From the NCBI RefSeq assembly GCF_001189845.1, contig NZ_LFLZ01000075.1, forward strand, positions 1 through 42,939: a stretch of 42,939 nt of DNA. Reading direction: 5' to 3'. This DNA comes from Bradyrhizobium tropiciagri. Its GTDB lineage: Bacteria > Pseudomonadota > Alphaproteobacteria > Rhizobiales > Xanthobacteraceae. This document shows positions 22,795 through 29,778 of the stretch, one piece after another. The notes under the pieces are model-generated. The model ran no database searches. It saw only the letters and a program-made list of their open reading frames with translations, and was not told the DNA's origin. Both the position numbers and the translations under genes were made by a program. Positions within the stretch are counted from its first letter, which is position 1. Each line of letters starts with the position of its first letter.

Positions 22795-23937
22795 ATGCAT
22801 GACCACTGTGGGGCGCGCGGTGCCTCGTCAAGCAGCGTCGAGTTCGACGACAAAGGCTGGCCTGCCTGGCCGGATCGAGAGGATCTGTCGGCGGAGTTCG
22901 TCAAGCTGCTGGCCGCCGCGCAGGAAGGCGGGTCGACCGTCTCCGAGTGCTGGCTGACCTTGAGCAAGATCAACCTCGCTTCAGAGAGCTCGTGGTCCGA
23001 ACAGTGGATCAAGACCGCGGAACTGAACGAGGCGCGCGCCAAGCTTTCGTTGCTGAACAACAATCTGGTCACCGCCCGTCGCAATTGGCTTCGGGCCACG
23101 ACCTACTTTCACGCCGCAGCAAGGCCTCCCGGATACGCCAACGATTTGCTGGCACGTGCTGTCGACGGAATGCGGCGATGCGCGACCAGCTTTTTGAAGA
23201 CCCGGGTTCCGGCCGGCCAGGTGCTCTCGATTCCGTGGACCGAAGACCTGTCGCTTCAGGCCTACTATCTGCCGTCGGCGTTTCGCGACGATGGGCCCGT
23301 CATCGTGTGCATCGGCGAGCCCGGTTCGTACAAGGAAGAGTTGATCACCAAATACGCCGGTCATGCGAATGAGCGCGGCTTCTCGCTGCTCGCGGTGGAC
23401 CTGCTGGGCACGCAGACGGCCGTGTCACCGGAACGGCTCGAGGGCCACAGGTTCGAAGCCGCCATGAGCCGCGTGCTGGACTTCCTTTCGGAGAAGCCTG
23501 GTGTCGACAGCACGCGGATCGCCATCGTCGCGGATGCGTGCAATTCCTCCCTGGTCGCCCGTGCGGCGGCAAGCGACGCCCGGTTTGCCGCGGCGGTTTG
23601 CGATGCCGGAATGTGGGACTCGCACGAAAGAAGTTTCTTCTTTCGGCAAGCCGGCGACGACGAGCAGGCCGGATGGCTCGAGGAGGCCAATGCGATCTCG
23701 CGAAGCATCGAATGCCCGCTGCTTGTCACCGCGGGCGAAGCCGGCTGGCTGCTTCCGGGCGCCTTGACCGAATTCGGCGATCAACTGGGCAGCTCTCACC
23801 GCGACGCCAGGTTGATCCTGTTCCGGCGTGGCGAAACCGCTGCCATGCAAGGTCATATCGACAACCCGACATTGGTCAATGAAGTCATCTTCGACTGGCT
23901 CGAAGACAGGCTGCGCTTGCGAAAGGGCTTGTCCTGA
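22795..23937 (+). CDS. Alpha/beta-hydrolase-fold protein lacking the Ser nucleophile
   Basis: A 380-residue protein built like FrsA/DUF1100-type hydrolases. A helical N-terminal part (about 25-130) precedes an alpha/beta core with IPWTEDLSLQAYYLP, GPVIVCIGEPGSYKEEL (oxyanion region), and the strand-elbow-helix IAIVADACNSSLVARAAA. The elbow, normally G-x-S-x-G, reads A246-D-A248-C249-N250: the Ser position is Ala. A His near the end (H354, in QGHIDNP) is in the usual place. It may be a pseudo-enzyme, or use a different nucleophile. The ATG at 22795 lacks a clear Shine-Dalgarno. I do not know its substrate or partner. It ends convergent with the DUF4864 gene. Confidence 0.7.
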   Translation: MHDHCGARGASSSSVEFDDKGWPAWPDREDLSAEFVKLLAAAQEGGSTVSECWLTLSKINLASESSWSEQWIKTAELNEARAKLSLLNNNLVTARRNWLRATTYFHAAARPPGYANDLLARAVDGMRRCATSFLKTRVPAGQVLSIPWTEDLSLQAYYLPSAFRDDGPVIVCIGEPGSYKEELITKYAGHANERGFSLLAVDLLGTQTAVSPERLEGHRFEAAMSRVLDFLSEKPGVDSTRIAIVADACNSSLVARAAASDARFAAAVCDAGMWDSHERSFFFRQAGDDEQAGWLEEANAISRSIECPLLVTAGEAGWLLPGALTEFGDQLGSSHRDARLILFRRGETAAMQGHIDNPTLVNEVIFDWLEDRLRLRKGLS

Positions 23938-23966
23938 GGGGCCAACCGCGCGGCCGATCGCGGCGA

Positions 23967-24371
23967 TCACACCGATTGGCCGGCCTTGAGCAATGAGCAG
24001 CCGGTGATCTTCAAACTGCCGTCCGCCTGCCGCTCCAGCGTGTAGAGCGCCTCCCATGCCTCGCCATTGGCATCGACGATGTGAACGCGCTGCGCAATCC
24101 GGTCGCCCTCGCTCTGCGCCTCGCCGAACTCGAAGCTCTTGTGGCGATAGACCGGCGCGTATTGGCTCTGCACCATCGACATGAAGATCTCGGCCTGCGG
24201 AAAGATCCGCCGAATCGCGGGCGCGGCATAGGAATAGGCCGCCGCGGCGTCGTCGCGGCCGAACGCCTGCTCCTGGGCGCGGATCACGTCCTGTGCGGCG
24301 CCGGCGTCGTCGGCTCGGGCAGGTGAGGCGAGGGCGAACAGAATGGCGGCAATGAGGGCGATCGCGCGCAT
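23967..24371 (-). CDS. DUF4864 secreted protein
   Basis: A 134-residue protein with a signal peptide (MRAIALIAAILFALASPARA, cleavage before DDA). The mature domain DVIRAQEQAFGRDDAAAAYSYAAPAIRRIFPQAEIFMSMVQSQYAPVYRHKSFEFGEA ends KITGCSLLKA. This pattern is that of DUF4864, an NTF2/SnoaL-like small fold common in alphaproteobacteria, of unknown function. Single gene, convergent with the hydrolase-like gene. Confidence 0.8.
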   Translation of the reverse strand: MRAIALIAAILFALASPARADDAGAAQDVIRAQEQAFGRDDAAAAYSYAAPAIRRIFPQAEIFMSMVQSQYAPVYRHKSFEFGEAQSEGDRIAQRVHIVDANGEAWEALYTLERQADGSLKITGCSLLKAGQSV

Positions 24372-24507
24372 GCGGGGCTCCGTCTCGGATACCAGCTGCT
24401 ACGGATGACACCCCGGGCCGGTTTCCGCTGCAAGCACAAATGCCGTGCCCTGGCGCCGAACGTCCTTGCTCGAAGCCTTGCCGCCCGCGCCAAGGCCGAG
24501 TGCCGCG

Positions 24508-24933
24508 TCAGTTGATCCGCCAGTTGCCGCGCCGCAGCGCGTCCGCGGTCGGGCATCCGGCGTCTCGCGCGCGGCGTGTGACGAAGGGGCGTTCGATGGT
24601 GACGATCTGGCAACCGAACTGCTGCGCCACATCGGCGACGACGTTCGCCACTGCGTCGTCGATCTGCGATCCGGCAAGGTGGGCCACGATCAGGTCGCCG
24701 ATGCTGAGCCGCTTGCGGACGCGCAGGTCGCTGTCGATCCGGTAACTGAACAGGGCATGGACCACGCCGCGGCGGTCGCGGATCGCGATCAGCCTGGAGC
24801 TGCCCCGGCTGTGCCGGCGCACGAATTCCAGCCATTGGCCCGTGGTAATACTGGCATCATGCATGAACACGAGCGGATAGGCTGAATTTGCGTGCCGATC
24901 GTCGATCGGAAGCGCCTGAAATTGCTTGTTCAT
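24508..24933 (-). CDS. Hypothetical protein, possible Fnr/FixK target
   Basis: A 141-residue soluble protein. I start at the ATG at 24933 (MNKQFQALPIDDRHANSAYP); the open frame continues upstream through the regulatory region and is not credible there. The middle reads RLIAIRDRRGVVHALFSYRIDSDLRVRKRLSIGDLIVAHL, which could be a GNAT-like beta sheet, but the acetyl-CoA loop is not clear. A perfect TTGAT-N4-ATCAA box is centred about 60 bp upstream of the start, a good position for activation by an Fnr/FixK protein. It is divergent from the Fnr-like gene. Function unknown. Confidence 0.6.
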   Translation of the reverse strand: MNKQFQALPIDDRHANSAYPLVFMHDASITTGQWLEFVRRHSRGSSRLIAIRDRRGVVHALFSYRIDSDLRVRKRLSIGDLIVAHLAGSQIDDAVANVVADVAQQFGCQIVTIERPFVTRRARDAGCPTADALRRGNWRIN

Positions 24934-24985
24934 CGTCCGAAATCCCCGATCTTGGCGAAATTGCCGGGGGATGGCGGTGAGGGCA

Positions 24986-24999
24986 TTGATTTGCATCAA
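24986..24999. promoter_or_regulatory. Perfect Fnr/FixK box
   Basis: TTGAT-TTGC-ATCAA matches the Fnr/FixK consensus TTGAT-N4-ATCAA exactly. It is centred about 60 bp upstream of the hypothetical minus-strand gene and about 80 bp upstream of the Fnr-like gene. Confidence 0.85.
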
Positions 25000-25011
25000 T
25001 GCCGGGGATGG

Positions 25012-25025
25012 TTGATCCAGCTCAA
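25012..25025. promoter_or_regulatory. Fnr/FixK-like box upstream of the fnr-like gene
   Basis: TTGAT-CCAG-CTCAA, nine of ten consensus positions, centred about 54 bp upstream of the Fnr-like start. It suggests autoregulation. It differs in one base from the box at 25844-25857. Confidence 0.65.
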
Positions 25026-25072
25026 ATAGCGGCCGATAAAGGTCGATACCGAACCATGCGGACCCCCGAGCG

Positions 25073-25825
25073 ATGAGGATTGCCGACCCCCTGCAGGATT
25101 CATGTGCTGGCGCGGCGACGCGCGACTGTAGGCATGGCCTGGCCACGAATGGCTGCGAGGACTGCAAGGTCAGGCTGTTCAGCGTCTGCGCCGCGCTGGA
25201 GGCCCCCGAGCTCGAAGAGCTCGACCGGATCAGCCAGGCCCGAGAGGTCCCGGCGAGAACGACATTGTTCGAGCAGAGCGCGCTGGCGGGCAGCGTGTTC
25301 AACGTCACTGAAGGCGTGGTGCGCCTGTACAAGTCGTTGCCCGATGGCCGCCGGCAGATCGTCGGTTTCGCGCTGCCGGGTGATTTCCTCGGGCTCGCGT
25401 TGCAGGACCGCTACGGCGTGACCGCCGAAGCCGTCACCGCGGTTGCGGTGTGTCGTTTTGCGCGACCGGCGTTCCTCGCCTATGTCGACGACAAGCCGCA
25501 TCTGTTGCGCCGGCTGCACGAATTCGCCGGGCATGAATTGAGCCTTGCGCAGGAGCAGATGCTGCTGCTCGGCCGGCGCACCGCCGAGGAGAAGATCGCT
25601 GCATTCCTCCTCAACATGCAGGCACGGTATGCCCGCATTGGAACGGTCTCCGTCACCGTGCCGTTGCCGATGAGCCGGCAGGACATCGCCGACTATCTCG
25701 GTCTCACCATCGAGACGGTGAGCCGCACCCTGACGCGGCTTGCGCGCGAGAAGGCGGTGTTGATCGTGCCGGACGGCGTGCGGCTGCTCGATCTGGAGCG
25801 GCTCAAGCTCGCAGGCGCGAGCTGA
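25073..25825 (+). CDS. Crp/Fnr-family oxygen-responsive regulator (FnrN/AadR-like)
   Basis: A 250-residue Crp/Fnr protein. The N-terminal Cys motif C28-x2-C31-x7-C39, together with C127 in the effector domain, gives the four ligands expected for an oxygen-labile [4Fe-4S] cluster in FnrN/AadR proteins. The cyclic-nucleotide-like beta roll is about 45-150, the dimer helix about 150-183. The HTH at about 201-223 (SRQDIADYLGLTIETVSRTL) has the E-x2-S-R recognition pattern that reads TTGAT. It would activate genes under low oxygen. Boxes lie upstream of it, of the divergent gene and possibly of the microprotein downstream. Start at 25073, with GAGCG just ahead; a later start is possible. Confidence 0.9.
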   Translation: MRIADPLQDSCAGAATRDCRHGLATNGCEDCKVRLFSVCAALEAPELEELDRISQAREVPARTTLFEQSALAGSVFNVTEGVVRLYKSLPDGRRQIVGFALPGDFLGLALQDRYGVTAEAVTAVAVCRFARPAFLAYVDDKPHLLRRLHEFAGHELSLAQEQMLLLGRRTAEEKIAAFLLNMQARYARIGTVSVTVPLPMSRQDIADYLGLTIETVSRTLTRLAREKAVLIVPDGVRLLDLERLKLAGAS

Positions 25826-25843
25826 TCGTCCCGACCTCTGCAT

Positions 25844-25857
25844 TTGATCCAGCACAA
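25844..25857 (+). promoter_or_regulatory. Possible Fnr/FixK box upstream of microprotein
   Basis: TTGAT-CCAG-CACAA: left half perfect, right half three of five. It shares 13 of 14 bases with the box at 25012-25025. It is centred about 62 bp upstream of the 33-codon gene and just after the Fnr-like stop. Confidence 0.5.
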
Positions 25858-25912
25858 AGCAATGTGCGCAGCCGCACGTTAGGTTTTCTCCGCAGCACGC
25901 AGGAGAAGACCG

Positions 25913-26014
25913 ATGTCTCTCGACACCATCCCTGTCTTGATCGCCACCGTCGCGATGTTTGCCACCGTTGCCGCCGTGATCGCCTGGGGCGATCGGCAGA
26001 CGCGCGACCTGTGA
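25913..26014 (+). CDS. 33-residue single-span membrane microprotein
   Basis: The sequence MSLDTIPVLIATVAMFATVA continues with AVIAWGDRQTRDL and a TGA at 26012-26014. Residues about 6-25 form one hydrophobic helix, with acidic N-terminal and charged C-terminal ends. A Shine-Dalgarno AGGAGA lies 8 bases upstream of the ATG. A possible Fnr/FixK box is about 62 bp upstream and the Fnr-like gene ends 88 bp before the start. Small single-helix proteins often accompany respiratory oxidases (CydX, CcoQ-type), but I see no sequence match to those. Real gene: likely; role: unknown. Confidence 0.7.
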   Translation: MSLDTIPVLIATVAMFATVAAVIAWGDRQTRDL

Positions 26015-26040
26015 TGATGTGATGACCGGCGCTGGCGCGG

Positions 26041-27594
26041 CTACCTGATCGAGCCCTTGAGATTGTCGATATCGGGCGAGGGGCGGGCCGGAAACAGCCG
26101 CGCGGCCGAGGAGTTGTCGAGCCGGCGCCTGCATTTGGCCTCGTCGGCGCTGTCTTCAGCGCCGTCCTTCCCGGTGCGCTTCTTGGCAAAGACATCGTCG
26201 AGCCGGTTGACGATCAGCATCGCATGGTCGCGCTCGAGCGTATCGGGATTTTTCCGCCGCTCGTCGGAGCGGAACGCGCCGCCTGCCATCTTGCCCGTCA
26301 TCTCGTAGTCGCAGCCGGCCTTCCAGTCGCCCTGGTCCCATTTCCATCCCTTGGCCGTCACGGCGCCGTTGCCGTCGGCGGTAACCTTGATGATGGCGTT
26401 GTAGGCGAGCCACATGCCGGCAAGTCCGCTGCGCTTGTCGTCGAAGCCTTCGAGCAGCGCCAGGCGTTCGCGCTGCAAGCCGTCGACGTGATCGCGTGCA
26501 TCGACGGTGAAGTGGACCTGCGAGCTCTGCTTGTTCCAGGCCGGATGCAGGAATTCCGGGAATTGTCCGGTCTGGCTCTTCACCCAGTTGCGCTGGTCGT
26601 CGATCAGCGCGCGCCGCGTCGCCTCGTCGAGCCGCGGCTGCAACGCCTTCCAGGCGCGGTTCAGCCGCCGGTCGTTGTCGGCGAGATCAGGATCGGCGCA
26701 GATTTCTTCGTCGGTCGCGGTCTCAGGCTTCGTGCAGTCGAAGGTCGGCGCGACGAAGGCGGTGTCCGCTTTGTCGGATGCCGCATCCTTGCCGGCGGCA
26801 AAATAGCTGCCGGTGACCTGCCACATCGACGAGCAGTCGTTGATGCCGTCCCAGTCCTCGTCATCGATGGTCCCGACGATCCGCAAGGTCTCGCCCTGGC
26901 GGCGGAGTTTGAGTGACGGCGGCTTGGCGGGAGTGGCGGCTGCGTCCGTCGCCGTGTCGGTCTTCGGCTTGTCGGCCGGTGTGTCCGCGACGATCACCAC
27001 GGTACCAGAGAGCCAGCCAGTCCCCGAAGGCTTCAACTCGGCGGTCAGCTTGCAGGTCCGCCTGCGGTCGCCGCCATAGTCGCCGCGCAGATCGGCGGCG
27101 AGGCGATAGGCGCCGCCGTCGGCCGGCGTCAGCGTGATGCTGCCGAAGGCATTGACCCATTTGCCGGCAATGCCGGGCCGGCCGGATGCGATCCCCTCGA
27201 GCGCGGCCGCGTGGCGGCGCAACGTTTCAGTGAAACTCTGCTTCAGTGCGTCCTCGCCGGAATCGGCCAGCACTTCAGCGGCATCGATGATCATCTCGTT
27301 GAACCAGGCCTGGTCGCGCTTCAACAGCGGCTTGACGTTTGCCGGCATCTTGCCGAGTGCCGCATCGAAGGCCTTGTCGATCTGCGCCACCAACCTGTCG
27401 GTACCGGCCTTCTTGCAGTCGGCGGTCTTGATCGTGCCATCGCCGCTGTCGCCGCACAGCCTGATCGCGGTCGGCGCGCTGCTCGATGCGCGCAGGAAAT
27501 CGTCCATCGCAACCGACGGGCCGGACGCGAGGACCGAGATGGCCGCGACGGCGGCGGCAAGCCGTGGGGAGCAAGGCATGGACGTCATCCGCAA
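26041..27594 (-). CDS. Secreted protein with LprI/DUF1311-type domain
   Basis: A 517-residue protein with a signal peptide (MRMTSMPCSPRLAAAVAAIS, cleavage near SVA-MDD). It contains an LprI-like segment, FDCTKPETATDEEICADPDLADNDRRLNRAWKALQPRLDEATRRALIDDQRNWVKSQ, with the classic C..E..IC..LA..D..L...W pattern and the closing RxW. The N-terminal half contains a second, degenerate version (DAALGKMPANVKPLLKRDQAWFNEMI), so the protein may be a tandem duplication. LprI relatives include lysozyme inhibitors. The DUF1311 domain is widespread in periplasmic proteins of unknown role. Start at 27594; Met 4 or Met 6 are alternatives. Confidence 0.75.
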   Translation of the reverse strand: MRMTSMPCSPRLAAAVAAISVLASGPSVAMDDFLRASSSAPTAIRLCGDSGDGTIKTADCKKAGTDRLVAQIDKAFDAALGKMPANVKPLLKRDQAWFNEMIIDAAEVLADSGEDALKQSFTETLRRHAAALEGIASGRPGIAGKWVNAFGSITLTPADGGAYRLAADLRGDYGGDRRRTCKLTAELKPSGTGWLSGTVVIVADTPADKPKTDTATDAAATPAKPPSLKLRRQGETLRIVGTIDDEDWDGINDCSSMWQVTGSYFAAGKDAASDKADTAFVAPTFDCTKPETATDEEICADPDLADNDRRLNRAWKALQPRLDEATRRALIDDQRNWVKSQTGQFPEFLHPAWNKQSSQVHFTVDARDHVDGLQRERLALLEGFDDKRSGLAGMWLAYNAIIKVTADGNGAVTAKGWKWDQGDWKAGCDYEMTGKMAGGAFRSDERRKNPDTLERDHAMLIVNRLDDVFAKKRTGKDGAEDSADEAKCRRRLDNSSAARLFPARPSPDIDNLKGSIR

Positions 27595-27646
27595 CGCCGC
27601 GACACGCGGCCCTTGCGGCTTGGGTCGCGCATCGCCCGCGCCGGGT

Positions 27647-28195
27647 TCAAAATGTCGGCGGCGTGCAGGCCGAAATCACCTCGCACGGCTTGGCGCCGAT
27701 GCAGCGGAAGCGGTGCGGCCGGCGGCTTTCGAAGTAATAGGCATCGCCGGCGTTGAGCACCCGCCGCTCGTCGTCGACCGTGACCTCGAGCCGGCCCGAG
27801 ACCACGATGCCGCCTTCCTCGCCCTCATGCACCAGCGGCACCCGGCCGGTGTCGCTGCCGGGCTCGTAGCGCTCTTTCAGGATCTGCAACGCCCGTCCGA
27901 ACAGGCTGTCGCCGATCTGCAGGTAGGAGATCGGCTTCTTGCCGATCTCGGTCAGCTCGTCGGCGCGGTAGAACGCCTTGCGCGGCCGCTCCGGCTCGAT
28001 CGCGAAGAACTCCGCAAGCCCCATCGGGATGCCGTCGAGGATGCGCTTCAGTGCGCCGACCGACGGGTTCATCTGGTTGGATTCGATCAGCGAAATCGTC
28101 GAATTGGTCACGCCGGAGCGCTTTGCGAGCTCGCGCTGCGACAGCTTGTGCCGCGCGCGGATGAATCGAAGCCGACCGCCGATGTCGACGCTCAT
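27647..28195 (-). CDS. XRE-cupin transcriptional regulator (PuuR-like)
   Basis: A 182-residue regulator: N-terminal HTH_3 domain (about 5-60, LRFIRARHKLSQRELAKRSGVTNSTISLIESNQMNPSVGALKRIL) and C-terminal cupin (about 105-180, EGGIVVSGRLEVTVDDERRVLNAGDAYYFESRRPHRFR). PuuR-type proteins repress amine/amino-acid catabolic genes. The ATG at 28195 starts 8 residues before the HTH; a longer frame to 28261 adds an unlikely Cys-containing tail. It is divergent from the transaminase, its most likely target, across 148 bp. Confidence 0.85.
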   Translation of the reverse strand: MSVDIGGRLRFIRARHKLSQRELAKRSGVTNSTISLIESNQMNPSVGALKRILDGIPMGLAEFFAIEPERPRKAFYRADELTEIGKKPISYLQIGDSLFGRALQILKERYEPGSDTGRVPLVHEGEEGGIVVSGRLEVTVDDERRVLNAGDAYYFESRRPHRFRCIGAKPCEVISACTPPTF

Positions 28196-28343
28196 GACAG
28201 GATCCCTGTTGCAGGTGTTGCGGATCAAACAAATCTTCGCAGACCGCCCCAACAAGATCAATGGCTTGCGGTGCGACAGAAAAGGACTTGTTGAGTGTCG
28301 TGAAGAATGGTCCGACTAGGCTAACCAACAATGGAGCGCCGCC

Positions 28344-29672
28344 GTGACCGTTCATCAGATTCCGAACACCATCAAGACCGATTCGTTCTGGATGCCCTTC
28401 ACGGCCAACCGGCAGTTCAAGAAAGCGCCGCGGCTGTTCTCCTCCGCCAAGGGCATGTACTACACCTCGGTCGATGGCCGGCAGGTGATCGACGGCTCCG
28501 CCGGTCTGTGGTGCGTCAACGCCGGCCACGGTCGCCCGCAGATCGCAGCCGCCGTCGAGCGCCAGCTGTCGACACTGGATTTCGCGCCCTCCTTCAACAT
28601 GGGCCACCCGCTGGCGTTCGATTTTGCCGAGCGTCTCGCCGAGATCGCCCCGAAGGGGCTGGACCGGATCTTCTTCACCAATTCGGGCTCTGAGTCGGTC
28701 GATACCGCGCTGAAGATCGCGCTGGCCTATCACCGCGCTGCCGGCCAGCCGACTCGCACCCGTCTGATCGGCCGCGAGCGCGGTTATCACGGCGTCGGCT
28801 TCGGCGGCATGTCGGTCGGCGGCATGGTTGCCAACCGCCGCCAGTTCGCGACCCATCTGCCGGGTGTCGACCACATCCGTCACACCCATGATCTCGCCCG
28901 CAACGCCTTCGCCAAGGACCAGCCGGACCACGGCGCCGAGCTCGCCGACGACGTCGAGCGGATGGTCGCGCTGCATGGCGCCGATACCATCGCGGCCGTG
29001 ATCGTCGAGCCGGTGCCGGGCTCGACCGCGGTGCTGCCGGCGCCGAAGGGCTATCTGCAGCGGCTGCGCGAGCTCTGCACCAAGCACGGCATCCTCCTGA
29101 TCTTCGACGAGGTCATCACCGGTTTCGGCCGTCTCGGCACCCCGTTCGCCGCCAACTTCTACGGCGTGACGCCGGACATGATGACCACCGCCAAGGGCAT
29201 CACCAACGGCACCGTGCCGTGCGGTGCGGTGTTCGCCAGCCGCCAGGTCCATGACGGGCTGATGGTCGGCCCTGACAACGCCATGGAGCTGTTCCACGGC
29301 TACACCTATTCGGCGCATCCGGTGGCCTGCGCGGCGGGTCTTGCCACGCTCGACATCTACAAGGACGAGGCTCTGCTGACCCGTGGTGCCTCGATCGCCG
29401 ACTACTGGCGCGATGGCCTGCACTCGCTCAAGGGCCTGCCGAACGTCGTCGACATCCGCAACCAGGGTCTGATGGGCGCGGTCGAGCTCGCGCCGCGTGA
29501 CGGCGTCGTCGGCGTACGCGGCTACGACGTGATGGTCGACTGCTTCAATCGCGGCCTCTACTTCCGCATGAGCGGCGACTCGCTGGCGCTGTCGCCGCCC
29601 TTGATCGTCGAGAAGTCGCACATCGACGACATCGTCTCGATCCTCGGTGACTCGATCAAGCGCGTGGCCTGA
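28344..29672 (+). CDS. Omega-amino acid (beta-alanine) : pyruvate transaminase
   Basis: A 442-residue class III PLP transaminase. The features FWMPFTANRQFKKAPRLF and GLWCVNAGHGR are characteristic of beta-alanine:pyruvate enzymes. FFTNSGSESVDTALK binds cofactor phosphate, D255 (LIFDEV) holds the pyridine nitrogen, and K284 (TTAKGITNG) is the Schiff-base lysine. It would convert beta-alanine or another omega-amine plus pyruvate to the aldehyde/semialdehyde plus alanine. The start is GTG at 28344 behind GGAG. A D-amino-acid dehydrogenase follows 106 bp later on the same strand, and a PuuR-like regulator is divergent. Confidence 0.9.
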   Translation: MTVHQIPNTIKTDSFWMPFTANRQFKKAPRLFSSAKGMYYTSVDGRQVIDGSAGLWCVNAGHGRPQIAAAVERQLSTLDFAPSFNMGHPLAFDFAERLAEIAPKGLDRIFFTNSGSESVDTALKIALAYHRAAGQPTRTRLIGRERGYHGVGFGGMSVGGMVANRRQFATHLPGVDHIRHTHDLARNAFAKDQPDHGAELADDVERMVALHGADTIAAVIVEPVPGSTAVLPAPKGYLQRLRELCTKHGILLIFDEVITGFGRLGTPFAANFYGVTPDMMTTAKGITNGTVPCGAVFASRQVHDGLMVGPDNAMELFHGYTYSAHPVACAAGLATLDIYKDEALLTRGASIADYWRDGLHSLKGLPNVVDIRNQGLMGAVELAPRDGVVGVRGYDVMVDCFNRGLYFRMSGDSLALSPPLIVEKSHIDDIVSILGDSIKRVA

Positions 29673-29677
29673 TAATT

Positions 29678-29698
29678 GCTAGCTAGATTCTAGCTAGC
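29678..29698. repeat. CTAG-rich perfect inverted repeat
   Basis: Arms GCTAGCTA and TAGCTAGC flank a 5-nt GATTC spacer, starting 5 bp after the transaminase stop. CTAG is generally rare in high-GC proteobacterial DNA, so four CTAG in 21 bp stand out. Confidence 0.8.
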
Positions 29699-29712
29699 TC
29701 TACAAATTGCTG

Positions 29713-29757
29713 TCGCCGTTGCGAAGCAGAGTGGTTTCGCAGCGGCGATTGCGTTTT
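29713..29757 (+). terminator. Possible terminator or attenuator between transaminase and dadA
   Basis: Arms TCGCCGTTGCGAA / TTCGCAGCGGCGA pair over 13 bp with one wobble, loop about 10 nt, followed by TTGCGTTTTC. It could end the transaminase transcript or attenuate into dadA, which starts 22 bp later. Confidence 0.55.
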
Positions 29758-29778
29758 CGCTGCAGGATGTGAGGAAAA

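Noticed and set aside
24508..25332. 274-codon version of the hypothetical gene at 24508-24933
   Set aside because: The extra N-terminal part would be translated through the Fnr boxes and antisense to the Fnr-like gene. The ATG at 24933 is a better start.
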